Source: Aquipseudomonas alcaligenes_A
GTDB lineage: Bacteria; Pseudomonadota; Gammaproteobacteria; Pseudomonadales; Pseudomonadaceae
Reading direction: 5' to 3' (one strand)
Assembly: GCA_048595745.1 (NCBI GenBank)
Contig: CP184361.1
DNA: 64,000 nt
In this document: one piece after another, positions 9,211 to 18,078 of the stretch
Numbering within the stretch: position 1 is the stretch's first letter
Layout of the letters: each line of letters opens with the position of its first letter
The notes under the pieces: generated by a model
What the model was told of the DNA's origin: nothing
Seen by the model: only the letters and a program-made list of their open reading frames with translations
The model's database searches: none
Translations under genes and position numbers: made by a program

Positions 9211-9237
9211 TTATCGGAAGTATTGCGCCAGACTATA
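9211..9237 (-). promoter_or_regulatory. Predicted FliA (sigma-28) promoter of motAB
   Basis: Reading the minus strand, TATAGTCT (9237-9230), an 11-nt spacer and TCCGATAA (9218-9211) match the flagellar sigma consensus TAAAGTTT-N11-GCCGATAA at 6/8 and 7/8 positions. The leader downstream contains the inverted repeat AAGGGTT (9184-9190) / AACCCTT (9200-9206), flanked by a GATAA/TTATC pair. The placement is what a late flagellar gene should have. Confidence 0.65.
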
Positions 9238-9274
9238 GGCAGTAAAGGCGAAAAGCCAGTTTGGCTCAACCTGC

Positions 9275-10798
9275 ATGCCCACTGAAAAGCACCTACCACG
9301 CAGCATCGACGCCTGGCTGAAACAGCTGGACGCAGTGCGCCTGCCCGTCGCCAGCCACCACCACGAGGCGGTGCGCCGCGTGCTGCTGGACAGCCGCAGG
9401 TCACTGCGCGAGATCGCCGAGCAGATGCAGGTAAGCCCGGCCATTGCACTGACCGTACTGCGCGAGGCCAACCGCAGCTCCGGCAGCCTCGGCGAACCCG
9501 CCGAGAGCCTGGAGATGGCCCTCAACCGACTGGGGCTCAAACGTGCGGAAGCACTTCTCGCACAGATGTCGGTGCAGGAACAGGAGCAGATCCCACTGCC
9601 ACTGCGGCAGATTCAGCTGATTGGCCTGCATGCCTCGCAACAGGCCAACGGCCTGTTCGCCGGCCGCCTGGCACGGCTGTGGCAGGAGATCCACTGGGGC
9701 AGCCTGCTGTTCCTCGCCCCGCTGTGGCCGCTGGTGGCCATGCAACCGCAGCTGTTCGAAGCCTGGGAGCGGCGCGTACTGGGTCGCGGCGAATCGGCGA
9801 GCAAGGTCGAGCGTGAGCTGCTCGGCACTCCGCTGCTGCCGCTGTGCCTGGCGCTGGCCAGGCACTGGCGCATGCCGGAGTGGATCATCCAGGGTTATCG
9901 CCTGCTGGTGGAAGATCGCCGCCTGCTGGTCAAGGCCCTGCATATTGCACGCGATAACGAGCATCCGCTGCACCAGCAGCAACTGCTCGATGCCGATCCT
10001 CCTCTGCGCCGCTGGCTGACGCAACCGGCCAACAGCATTCTGCTGGCCAGCGGCCTGGCACTGTCCAGCCACCACAACTGGAGCTGCCAGCACCACCTGC
10101 GCTGGCAACGCCTGACCGGCCTGTACTTGCAGATTGCGCTTCCCGAGTTACAGCAACTGGTGCATCAGCAGGCGGCGCTGAGCGCCCGCCAGCACGCACA
10201 ACCGGGTCTCTGGCATCCGGCCGAGGCCCTGCTGTGGCCTTGGGAAAGCTGCCGACTGAAGACCGTTCAGGCACCGCCCGCGCCGGCCAGCAACCCGCAA
10301 CTGGAACTGTGGAAGCAACACTGCAGCAAGCTGCTGGCCCAGCCCTCGCCCTTCGCCAATGTCCTGCAACTGACCGACAGTGCCTGTCAGGCCCTGCAGG
10401 CCTGCGGCATGCAGCGGATCATGGTGCTGCTGGCAGATCGCACCCACAGTCGCCTGCTGGCACAGCAGGTGGCCGGCCTCCCGGAGACGGCGGCACAATT
10501 GCGCCTCGATCCGGCCCAGAGCCAGGTGCTGCGCCGACTGCTGGCCGAACCCGGGCAGTTGCGCCTGAGCCCGGCCAACCTTGCCCAGGTGTCTGCCCTG
10601 CTGCCGGGCAGTCTGAAAGCCCTGTTCAACGGTGAACACCTGCTGCTGCGCTCACTGGCCAGCAACGGTCGGGTGGTGATGCTGCTGGTGGTCGATCAGG
10701 GCGGCGGTGAAATGGGTGCCGTGCCGCTGCAAGCCTTTACCAAGACGGTGCAATGCATCGAGCGCGGCCTGGCCACCTTCGCCCGTCGCGGCGCCTGA
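9275..10798 (+). CDS. HDOD-domain protein
   Basis: 507-aa cytoplasmic protein. Residues about 10-70 contain a helix-turn-helix-like segment (LREIAEQMQVSPAIALTVLREAN). Residues about 100-290 resemble an HDOD domain, a metal-independent HD-fold relative found in signalling proteins. The rest is a low-conservation C-terminal domain. The position between motA and rhdA matches an uncharacterised Pseudomonas gene. Divergent from motA. No catalytic HD pair is obvious, so a regulatory or scaffolding role is more likely than an enzymatic one. Function unknown. Confidence 0.7.
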   Translation: MPTEKHLPRSIDAWLKQLDAVRLPVASHHHEAVRRVLLDSRRSLREIAEQMQVSPAIALTVLREANRSSGSLGEPAESLEMALNRLGLKRAEALLAQMSVQEQEQIPLPLRQIQLIGLHASQQANGLFAGRLARLWQEIHWGSLLFLAPLWPLVAMQPQLFEAWERRVLGRGESASKVERELLGTPLLPLCLALARHWRMPEWIIQGYRLLVEDRRLLVKALHIARDNEHPLHQQQLLDADPPLRRWLTQPANSILLASGLALSSHHNWSCQHHLRWQRLTGLYLQIALPELQQLVHQQAALSARQHAQPGLWHPAEALLWPWESCRLKTVQAPPAPASNPQLELWKQHCSKLLAQPSPFANVLQLTDSACQALQACGMQRIMVLLADRTHSRLLAQQVAGLPETAAQLRLDPAQSQVLRRLLAEPGQLRLSPANLAQVSALLPGSLKALFNGEHLLLRSLASNGRVVMLLVVDQGGGEMGAVPLQAFTKTVQCIERGLATFARRGA

Positions 10799-10877
10799 TG
10801 CCGACAACGATTTCAGCCGGCCTGCGCGCGGGGTTTTCGCTACAATCCGCCCTCAAACGTCTATCCGGAGTCTTCGC

Positions 10878-11693
10878 ATGTCCGCCTTCTCCGGCCTGCC
10901 GCTGGTGATCGAACCGGCCGACCTGGCCACCCGCCTGCAGGCCAACGAGCTGATCCTGATTGATCTCAGCCCTGCCGCCCGCTACGCCGAAGGCCATATT
11001 CCTGGGGCGCGCTGGGTCGACAGCAAACGCACCCAGTGGGCCCAGCCGCCGGCGCCAGGCCTGCTGCCGGAGCAGCACCAACTGGAGGCACTGTTCGGCG
11101 AACTAGGGCACCGCGAGGATGCGGTCTACGTGGTCTACGACGACGAAGGAGGCGGCTGGGCCGGGCGCTTCATCTGGCTGCTCGATGTAATCGGCCACGG
11201 CCGCTACCACTTCCTCAATGGCGGGCTGCAGGCCTGGATGACCGAAGGTCGCGAACTGAGCCGGGAGATACCCGCAGCCGCCGACGGCAGGGTCAGCCTG
11301 ACCATTCACGACGAGCCCACCGCCAGCCGCGACTACCTGCAGGGCCGCCTGGGCGCCGCCGACCTGGCGATCTGGGATGCCCGCTCGCCAGCCGAATTCA
11401 GCGGCGAAAAGCTGCTCTCCGCCCGTGGCGGGCACGTGCCGGGCGCGGTCAACTTCGAGTGGACCGCCGGCATGGACCCGCAGCGCGGACTGCGTATTCG
11501 CGAAGACATGGCCCAGGTTCTGGAGCGCCTCGGCATCACCAAGGACAAGGAAGTGATCACCCACTGCCAGACCCATCGCCGCTCCGGCTTCACCTACCTG
11601 GTGGCCAAGGCGCTGGGCTATCCACGGGTCAAGGCCTATGCCGGCTCCTGGTCTGAATGGGGCAACCTGCCCGACACGCCGATCGAACACTGA
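10878..11693 (+). CDS. rhdA: Thiosulfate sulfurtransferase (rhodanese)
   Basis: Transfers sulfane sulfur from thiosulfate to cyanide or other thiophilic acceptors. Two rhodanese domains are present (about 5-125 and 150-270). The second carries the active-site loop HCQTHRRSG with the catalytic Cys, nearly identical to the CQTHHRSG loop of Azotobacter RhdA. The start is at MSAFSGLPLV (271 aa), 79 bp after the HDOD gene and 15 bp upstream of psd, with which it is probably cotranscribed. Confidence 0.93.
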   Translation: MSAFSGLPLVIEPADLATRLQANELILIDLSPAARYAEGHIPGARWVDSKRTQWAQPPAPGLLPEQHQLEALFGELGHREDAVYVVYDDEGGGWAGRFIWLLDVIGHGRYHFLNGGLQAWMTEGRELSREIPAAADGRVSLTIHDEPTASRDYLQGRLGAADLAIWDARSPAEFSGEKLLSARGGHVPGAVNFEWTAGMDPQRGLRIREDMAQVLERLGITKDKEVITHCQTHRRSGFTYLVAKALGYPRVKAYAGSWSEWGNLPDTPIEH

Positions 11694-11708
11694 TATCAAG
11701 GAATACCG

Positions 11709-12569
11709 ATGAAACAGCGCCTGTTTATCCTCAGCCAGTACCTGCTGCCGCATCACCTGCTGTCGCGCCTGATCGGCTGCGCCGCCGAGTGCCGCGCCGC
11801 CTGGTTCAAGGACCGCCTGATCGGCTGGTTCGCCAAGCAGTATCAGGTCGACATGAGCGAGGCCCAGGTCGAAGACCTGAGCGCCTACGAACACTTCAAC
11901 GCCTTCTTCACCCGCGCCCTGAAAGACGGCGCGCGCCCGCTGGACGAGACACCCGGAGCCATTCTCTGCCCGGCCGACGGCGCGGTCAGCCAATTGGGTC
12001 CGATCGAGCAGGGCCGCTGCTTCCAGGCCAAGGGCCACAGCTTCAGCGTGCTGGAGCTGCTCGGCGGCGACGCCGAACGTGCCAAGCCCTTCATGGGCGG
12101 TGACTTTGCCACCATCTACCTGTCGCCCAAGGACTACCACCGCGTGCACATGCCGCTGGCCGGCACCCTGAAAGAGATGGTCTATGTGCCGGGCCGGCTG
12201 TTCTCGGTCAACCAGACCACCGCAGAGAACGTGCCCGAGCTGTTCGCCCGCAACGAGCGCGTGGTCTGCCTGTTCGACACCGAGCGCGGGCCGATGGCCG
12301 TGGTACTGGTTGGCGCCATGATCGTGGCCAGCGTGGAAACGGTCTGGGCTGGCCTGGTCACGCCGCCGAAGCGCGAACTGAAAACCACTCGTTACGACGA
12401 GGCGGCGCGCGCTGCCATCGAACTGAGCAAAGGCGGCGAACTGGGCCGCTTCAAGCTCGGCTCCACCGCCATCGTCCTGTTCGGACCGCAGCAGGTGCAG
12501 TGGGCCGAGAACCTCGCCGCCGGCACTCCGGTGCGCATGGGCCAAGCGCTCGCCACGCCGCGAGTCTGA
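11709..12569 (+). CDS. psd: Phosphatidylserine decarboxylase proenzyme
   Basis: Makes phosphatidylethanolamine from phosphatidylserine at the inner membrane. The autocleavage site LGST is present near the C-terminus (GRFKLGSTAIVLFG); its Ser becomes the pyruvoyl group of the small alpha chain. PADGAVSQLG and DYHRVHMPLAG are family blocks and contain the His/Asp residues used in self-processing. 286 aa, full length. Confidence 0.97.
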   Translation: MKQRLFILSQYLLPHHLLSRLIGCAAECRAAWFKDRLIGWFAKQYQVDMSEAQVEDLSAYEHFNAFFTRALKDGARPLDETPGAILCPADGAVSQLGPIEQGRCFQAKGHSFSVLELLGGDAERAKPFMGGDFATIYLSPKDYHRVHMPLAGTLKEMVYVPGRLFSVNQTTAENVPELFARNERVVCLFDTERGPMAVVLVGAMIVASVETVWAGLVTPPKRELKTTRYDEAARAAIELSKGGELGRFKLGSTAIVLFGPQQVQWAENLAAGTPVRMGQALATPRV

Positions 12570-12719
12570 GCACAAGGAACATCCGACAAGGTGCGCAGTC
12601 AGAACGCATACGACTCCGCATCTGCCGGGCAGCGAGCTGCGACCGCGCCCCGATGCTGCTAGAGTTCCGAAAAAACCGGCGGCATGGACGCCGCCCAGCT
12701 GTCACGGACCTCTCCCGGT

Positions 12720-14531
12720 ATGGATAAACAGAGCCTCCACCTGCTCCTGCGCGTGCCCACCCCCGACAAACAGGGGCTGTCTCTCTGCGACGCGAATCCC
12801 AGGGACATGAAACGCTGGCTCGCCGCCTTGCCGAAGGCCAACATCGGTGAGACAGCCCGCCAGCTCTACCAGTGCCTGACCGAGCTGAACCAGCTGATCA
12901 CCCCCGGCGACAATCGTCTGCAGCTGCTCGAACTGTTGCGCCCTGAGGTGCACTTCGTGTGCAGCCATCTGTCGCGGCACTTCCTCAACCAGTCCATCGT
13001 GCTTGACGAGCGCCCACGCAAGGTCGCCAACCTCTGCCAGGCCCTGCAGAACCACCTGGCCATGGGCTACAAGCTGATCGTCACCGAAGAACTGCCGAGC
13101 TTTGCCAAGGAGCGGGCGCAATTGCTCGCCGTGGCCCTGCAGCGCGCCAGCCATTGCCTGTACGGCCCACTGGTGCGCTCCACCCAGTTGTACTGCCCGG
13201 TGCCAGAGGGGCTCTGGCTGGAGCTGCATCAGCTGTACCGCATCGCCCGCCAACACGGCCTGCAGCGCGCGCAGGTGCGCGACAGCCTGGCCCACAACGG
13301 CACAAGCCAGAGCCTGGAACAGATCTACATCGCCGCCCTGCTGCTGGGCTGCGCTCGCTGCAACCAGATGCGCCAGAGCGGCATCGCACGCCTGGCCGAA
13401 GCCCTGGAAAGCTGGAGCCAGCTGGCGTCGCTGCGGCGCGCCGACGAACCGACCAGCCTGTTTGCTGTTGCCCCACAGCTGGACGGCCCTCCACGCTACA
13501 AATCGCTGTTCGGCGCCACCGAACTAAACCACCTAATCGGCCTGGACCCGCACGCGCTGGTCGATGCACTCAAGGAGCACCTGCTGCTTCCTCCCGAGAG
13601 CGCGGAAGGCTCACGCCTGTCGGTTCCCGAAGGCATGCCCAGCGAACTGCTGCAACACCTGGCCTCGGCCTGGGGCGACATCGCCGAACGCACTTTCCAG
13701 CGAACCCCCGGCCGCGGCAGCCTGACGCTGTGCATCGGCATGTCGGCCCTGCATTTCAATCTCGCCGGGCAACGCAGCTTCTCCGACCTGCTCAAGCACG
13801 AAGCGGCGCCACGTAGCGCCCAATTCAAGACCAGCAACATCGGCAGCGGCGGCCCCGACGTCTGGGCCAGCGCCTTCGATGCCCAGCGCGAAAGTCACTG
13901 GGAGCTGGGCCTGCAGATGGAGGATATCCAGTTCAAGCCGGCAAAAGGTGCCAGCCAGACCGCAGAGGAGACTGGCGACAGCTACCCCAGCTATGAGCTG
14001 CCGATCATCAATCACAGCCCAGGCGGCTATTGCCTGAATTGGCCGCGCGAAGTTCCCAGCCAGCTCCAGGCCGGCGAACTGCTGGGCATCCAGGACACCC
14101 CCGGGCAGGGCTGGAGCGTCGCCGTGGTGCGCTGGATTCGCCAGGTGCGCGGCGGCGGCACGCAGATGGGCATCGAGCTGATAGCTCCACATGCCCAGCC
14201 CTGCGGCGTGCAACTGGTGCGCAAGAGCGAACAGAACAGTCAGTACCTGCGCGCCCTGCTGCTACCTGAAATCCGCGTGATTTCGCGCCCAGCGACCCTG
14301 ATCACGCCGCGCCTGCCGTTCCAGGAAAGCCACAAGGTGGTGATCAACCTGAGCGGTGATGAGACTCGTGCCATACTCAGTCGCAAACAGACCAGCACCG
14401 CTAGTTTCAGCCAGTTCGAGTACCGCATTCTGGGTGAAGCGAAGCCCCCCAGCGGGACCTCCGTCACAGCCGCGAAAGCCCCTGGCAAGAGTGGGGACGA
14501 AGACTTTGACTCACTCTGGAAGTCGCTGTAG
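12720..14531 (+). CDS. PilZ-like domain protein upstream of fimX
   Basis: About 603 aa, mostly helical. A C-terminal PilZ-like beta region at roughly residues 430-520 (IINHSPGGYCLNWP, then VAVVRWIRQVRGGGTQMGIEL) looks like the DxSxxG-type PilZ fold, but the upstream RxxxR motif is not clear, so c-di-GMP binding is uncertain. It ends 66 bp before fimX and probably shares its transcript, suggesting a role in type IV pilus or c-di-GMP signalling. The ATG at 12720 is chosen; an in-frame ATG at 12684 is possible. The 150 bp after psd show no other gene. Confidence 0.7.
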   Translation: MDKQSLHLLLRVPTPDKQGLSLCDANPRDMKRWLAALPKANIGETARQLYQCLTELNQLITPGDNRLQLLELLRPEVHFVCSHLSRHFLNQSIVLDERPRKVANLCQALQNHLAMGYKLIVTEELPSFAKERAQLLAVALQRASHCLYGPLVRSTQLYCPVPEGLWLELHQLYRIARQHGLQRAQVRDSLAHNGTSQSLEQIYIAALLLGCARCNQMRQSGIARLAEALESWSQLASLRRADEPTSLFAVAPQLDGPPRYKSLFGATELNHLIGLDPHALVDALKEHLLLPPESAEGSRLSVPEGMPSELLQHLASAWGDIAERTFQRTPGRGSLTLCIGMSALHFNLAGQRSFSDLLKHEAAPRSAQFKTSNIGSGGPDVWASAFDAQRESHWELGLQMEDIQFKPAKGASQTAEETGDSYPSYELPIINHSPGGYCLNWPREVPSQLQAGELLGIQDTPGQGWSVAVVRWIRQVRGGGTQMGIELIAPHAQPCGVQLVRKSEQNSQYLRALLLPEIRVISRPATLITPRLPFQESHKVVINLSGDETRAILSRKQTSTASFSQFEYRILGEAKPPSGTSVTAAKAPGKSGDEDFDSLWKSL

Positions 14532-14597
14532 ATTGCCCGAACAGACCATCCGTCGTCTTTTTGCGCCCGTTCCTCGGCGCCCTCCAAGCAAAACCCC

Positions 14598-16664
14598 ATG
14601 GCCATCGAAAAAAAAACCATACGGCTGCTGATCCTCGAAGATTCGCAGAACGAGGCCGAGCGCCTGGTCAGCCTGTTCCGTAACGCTGGCCGCGCCACGC
14701 GCGTTCACCGCATCACCTCCAGCGACAACCTCGCCGAGGCCCTGCAACAGAGCTGGGACCTGCTGATCAGTGCCCCCTCCAGCGAGCACCTTGACCCGAG
14801 CGAAGCGATCACCGCCATTCGCCGCCAGGCCAAGGATATCCCGGTCATCCAGTTGGTCGCCGGCAACGACTCCGACGCCATTACCGAAGCCCTGATGCTC
14901 GGCGCCCAGGACGCCCTGCCGCAGGGCGAAGACGAGCGCCTGATTCTGGTGGCCAACCGCGAGCTGGCCAACCACGAAGAGCGTCGCGCCCGCCGCGCCG
15001 CCGAAGTGGCGCTGCGCGAGGCAGAGAAACGCTGCCAACTGCTGCTCGACAGCTCGGTGGACGCCATCACCTACGTCCACGATGGCATGCACATTTACGC
15101 CAACCGCGCCTACCTCAAACTGTTCGACTACGAGGACGGTGACGAGCTGGAAGGCATGCCGATGATCGACCTGATCGCCAGCGAGGATCAGGCCGCCTTC
15201 AAGGACTTCCTGAAGAACTACTCAAGCGCCGAAGGCAATGCCGAACTGGCTTGCGGCGGAATCAGGGCAGACGGCCAGCGCTTCCAGTCGCGCATGAGCT
15301 TCTCGCCGGCCACCTACGACGGCGAGCCGTGCATTCAGGTGGTGATCCGCGCGGATGCGGACAACGCCGAACTGGAGGAAAAGCTGCGCGAGATCAGCAG
15401 CCAGGACCTGGTCACCGGCCTGTTCAACCGCTCGCACTTCCTCGAGCTGATGGATGGCGCCGCCCAGCGCGCCATCAACGACAATCAGGTCTCGTGCCTG
15501 GCCTACATCTGTATCGACCGCTACAGCGAGGCCATCGGCGAAGTCGGCCTGGCCGGCATCGATATCCTGCTCACCGACCTGGCCAACCTGCTGCGCGCCC
15601 ACTTCGGCGAGACGGCGCAACTGGCGCGCTTCGGTGACGACGTGTTCACCGCCCTGCTGGCGGATGTCACGCCCCAGCAATTGCAGGAACAACTCAAGCC
15701 GCTGCTGAAGAAGATCGAAGGCCACCTGTTCGACGTCGCCGGACGCACCGTGCAGACCACCCTGTCGGTGGGCATCGCCGGGCTCAGCGAGCAGACCAGC
15801 AAGGCCCAGGAAGTCATCGACCGCGCCCATCGCTGCGCCGACGAGCTGGAAGGCAACGCGATCAAGGTCTACAACCCGGCCGACGAACTGGCCGCCGCCG
15901 CCAACCGCGGCAATCTGGTGGCCATGGTCCAGCATGCTCTGGAAAACAACAGCTTCCGCCTGCTGTTCCAGCCGATCATCAGCCTGCGCGGTGACAGCGA
16001 CGAACACTATGAAGTACTGCTGCGCCTGCTCAACCAGCAGGGCGAGGAAGTACCGCCGGGTGACTTCCTTGGCGCCGCCAAGAACGCCGGACTGGCCGAG
16101 AAGATCGATCGCTGGGTGATCCTCAACTCGATCAAACTGCTTGCCGAGCACCGCAGCAAGGGCCACAACACTCGCCTGTTCGTGCACCTGTCGGCCAACA
16201 GCCTGCAGGACCAGACCCTGCTGCCGTGGCTCAGCGTCGCCCTCAAGGCCGCGCGCCTGCCATCCGACTCGCTGGTGTTCCAGATCGGCGAGACCGACGC
16301 CGTGACCTACCTCAAGCAGGCCAAGGCGTTGACTCAAGGCCTGGCGGAGCTGCACTGCAAGGTCGCCCTGAGCCAGTTCGGCTGCGCGCTGAACCCCTTC
16401 AACACGCTCAAGCACCTCAATGTGGACTTCGTGAAAGTCGACGGCTCCTTCTCCCAGGACCTGTCCAACGCGGAGAACCAGGAGGCGCTGAAAACCCTGC
16501 TGGCCAGCCTGCATGCCCAGGCCAAGCTGACCATCGTGCCCTTCGTCGAGAGCGCCAGCGTGCTGGCCACCCTCTGGCAGGCCGGGGTCAACTACATCCA
16601 GGGCCATTACCTGCAGGGCCCCAGCCAGTCGATGGATTACGATTTCTCCGCCGGAGACGAATAA
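14598..16664 (+). CDS. fimX: Type IV pilus c-di-GMP effector FimX
   Basis: 688-aa protein with REC-like (1-130), PAS (about 135-260), GGDEF (about 265-425) and EAL (about 430-685) domains. Both enzymatic signatures are degenerate: GDDVF replaces GGDEF near residue 345 and EVL replaces EAL near residue 472 (YEVLLRLL). This is as in P. aeruginosa FimX, where the EAL domain binds c-di-GMP rather than hydrolysing it and controls pilus assembly at the pole. The REC domain lacks an obvious phosphoacceptor. Followed by a strong terminator. Confidence 0.93.
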   Translation: MAIEKKTIRLLILEDSQNEAERLVSLFRNAGRATRVHRITSSDNLAEALQQSWDLLISAPSSEHLDPSEAITAIRRQAKDIPVIQLVAGNDSDAITEALMLGAQDALPQGEDERLILVANRELANHEERRARRAAEVALREAEKRCQLLLDSSVDAITYVHDGMHIYANRAYLKLFDYEDGDELEGMPMIDLIASEDQAAFKDFLKNYSSAEGNAELACGGIRADGQRFQSRMSFSPATYDGEPCIQVVIRADADNAELEEKLREISSQDLVTGLFNRSHFLELMDGAAQRAINDNQVSCLAYICIDRYSEAIGEVGLAGIDILLTDLANLLRAHFGETAQLARFGDDVFTALLADVTPQQLQEQLKPLLKKIEGHLFDVAGRTVQTTLSVGIAGLSEQTSKAQEVIDRAHRCADELEGNAIKVYNPADELAAAANRGNLVAMVQHALENNSFRLLFQPIISLRGDSDEHYEVLLRLLNQQGEEVPPGDFLGAAKNAGLAEKIDRWVILNSIKLLAEHRSKGHNTRLFVHLSANSLQDQTLLPWLSVALKAARLPSDSLVFQIGETDAVTYLKQAKALTQGLAELHCKVALSQFGCALNPFNTLKHLNVDFVKVDGSFSQDLSNAENQEALKTLLASLHAQAKLTIVPFVESASVLATLWQAGVNYIQGHYLQGPSQSMDYDFSAGDE
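14608..14616 (+). repeat. A9 homopolymer tract at fimX codons 4-7
   Basis: Nine consecutive A lie within codons 4-7 of fimX in an otherwise GC-rich gene. A one-base slip here would shift the frame almost at the start of the protein. Whether it varies cannot be judged from one sequence. Confidence 0.9.
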
Positions 16665-16674
16665 TCCCCGCTGT

Positions 16675-16706
16675 AAAAAAAGCCCCGCGATCGCGGGGCT
16701 TTTTTG
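16675..16706. terminator. Bidirectional terminator between fimX and serB
   Basis: The 20-bp perfect palindrome AGCCCCGCGATCGCGGGGCT (16681-16700) is flanked by six A on the left and six T on the right. It should terminate fimX on the plus strand and serB on the minus strand. Confidence 0.9.
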
Positions 16707-16717
16707 TGGCAGCTCGG

Positions 16718-17929
16718 TCAGTCCTGACCGTCGCGGTCGCGATAACCAAGCAGGTAGAGAATGCCGTCCAGGCCAAGGGTGGAGATCGCCTGCTTGGCCG
16801 ACTGCTTGACCAGCGGCTTGGCGCGGAAGGCCACACCCAAGCCAGCCAGGCCGAGCATCGGCAGGTCATTGGCGCCATCGCCCACGGCGATGGTCTGCTC
16901 CAGACGCAGTCCTTCCTTCTCGGCCAGCTCGCGCAGCAGGTCGGCCTTGCGCTGGGCGTCGACGATCGGCTCGACTGCTACGCCGGTCACCTTGCCATCA
17001 ACGATCTGCAGCTCGTTGGCGAACACATAGTCGATACCCAGCTTGGCCTGCAGCTGCCTGGCGAAGTAGGTGAAGCCGCCGGACAGGATGGCGGTCTTGT
17101 AACCCAGGCGCTTGAGCTCGGCGAACAGCACCTCGGCGCCTTCGGTCAGGCGCAGCGAGGCACCGATTTCCTCCAGCACATCCTCGGACAACCCCTGCAG
17201 CAGCGCCAGGCGCTCCTTGAAGCTGGCACGGAAGTCCAGCTCGCCACGCATGGCACGCTCGGTGATCTCCGACACCTGCTCGCCAACCCCGGCAGCCTTG
17301 GCCAGCTCGTCGATGACCTCGGCCTCGATCAGCGTGGAGTCCATGTCGAACACCGCCAGGCGTCGGTTGCGGCGGAACACAGAGTCACGCTGGAAGGCGA
17401 TGTCGACGTTCAGCTCCTGGGCCACGCTGAGGAACTCGGCACGCAGCGCAGCGGCATCGGCCGGCTCGCCACGCACGGAAAACTCGATGCAGCCCTTGCC
17501 CTGATCGGCCGGCATGTCCAGCGACATGCGCCCGGACAGACGGTCGATATGGTCGATGTTGAGCCCGTACTTGGCGGTAATCGAGCTGACCCGCTGCAGC
17601 TGTTCAGCCGTGACCTTGCGCGTCAGCAGAGTGACGATATAACGCGGCTTGCCCTGGCCACCCACCCACTGCTGGTAGTCGTCTTCCGACACGGGGGTAA
17701 AACGCACCTGCTGGTCCAGCTTGTAGGCGGTGAACAGCACGTCCTTGAGCACCGACGAGGCCTGCTCGGTATCCGGGATCTCGACCAGGATGCCGAACGA
17801 CAGGGTGTCGTGGATCACCGCCTGGCCGATATCGAGGATGTTCACCCCGCCCTGTGCCAGCACCCCGGTGATGGCCGCGGTCAGACCGGGGCGATCTTCC
17901 CCGGTGATATTGATCAGGACGATTTCGCG
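16718..17929 (-). CDS. serB: Phosphoserine phosphatase SerB (TTG start)
   Basis: Final step of serine synthesis. Two N-terminal ACT-like domains (REIVLINITGEDRPGL, then a second around residues 90-170) precede a HAD phosphatase domain with the nucleophile motif FDMDSTLIEAE, SGGFTYF and VGDGANDLPML. I place the start at a TTG because GGAG sits 8 nt upstream and the protein then begins REIVLINITG, the usual family N-terminus; an ATG 48 bp upstream would add an unconserved extension. 403 aa. Confidence 0.93.
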   Translation of the reverse strand, partial: REIVLINITGEDRPGLTAAITGVLAQGGVNILDIGQAVIHDTLSFGILVEIPDTEQASSVLKDVLFTAYKLDQQVRFTPVSEDDYQQWVGGQGKPRYIVTLLTRKVTAEQLQRVSSITAKYGLNIDHIDRLSGRMSLDMPADQGKGCIEFSVRGEPADAAALRAEFLSVAQELNVDIAFQRDSVFRRNRRLAVFDMDSTLIEAEVIDELAKAAGVGEQVSEITERAMRGELDFRASFKERLALLQGLSEDVLEEIGASLRLTEGAEVLFAELKRLGYKTAILSGGFTYFARQLQAKLGIDYVFANELQIVDGKVTGVAVEPIVDAQRKADLLRELAEKEGLRLEQTIAVGDGANDLPMLGLAGLGVAFRAKPLVKQSAKQAISTLGLDGILYLLGYRDRDGQD

Positions 17930-18078
17930 CAAGGCGCACACTCCAGCTTGCAAAGAGGTCAGCGAAAAGGCGCACATTCTAACCCGGTTTGCCTGGCGCA
18001 GGGCACGGGCGGCGCTTTGCCCGCCTGGGGGTGGTGGTTATACTGCGCGGCAATTCCATTCGAGAAGAGCCGCGCTTT

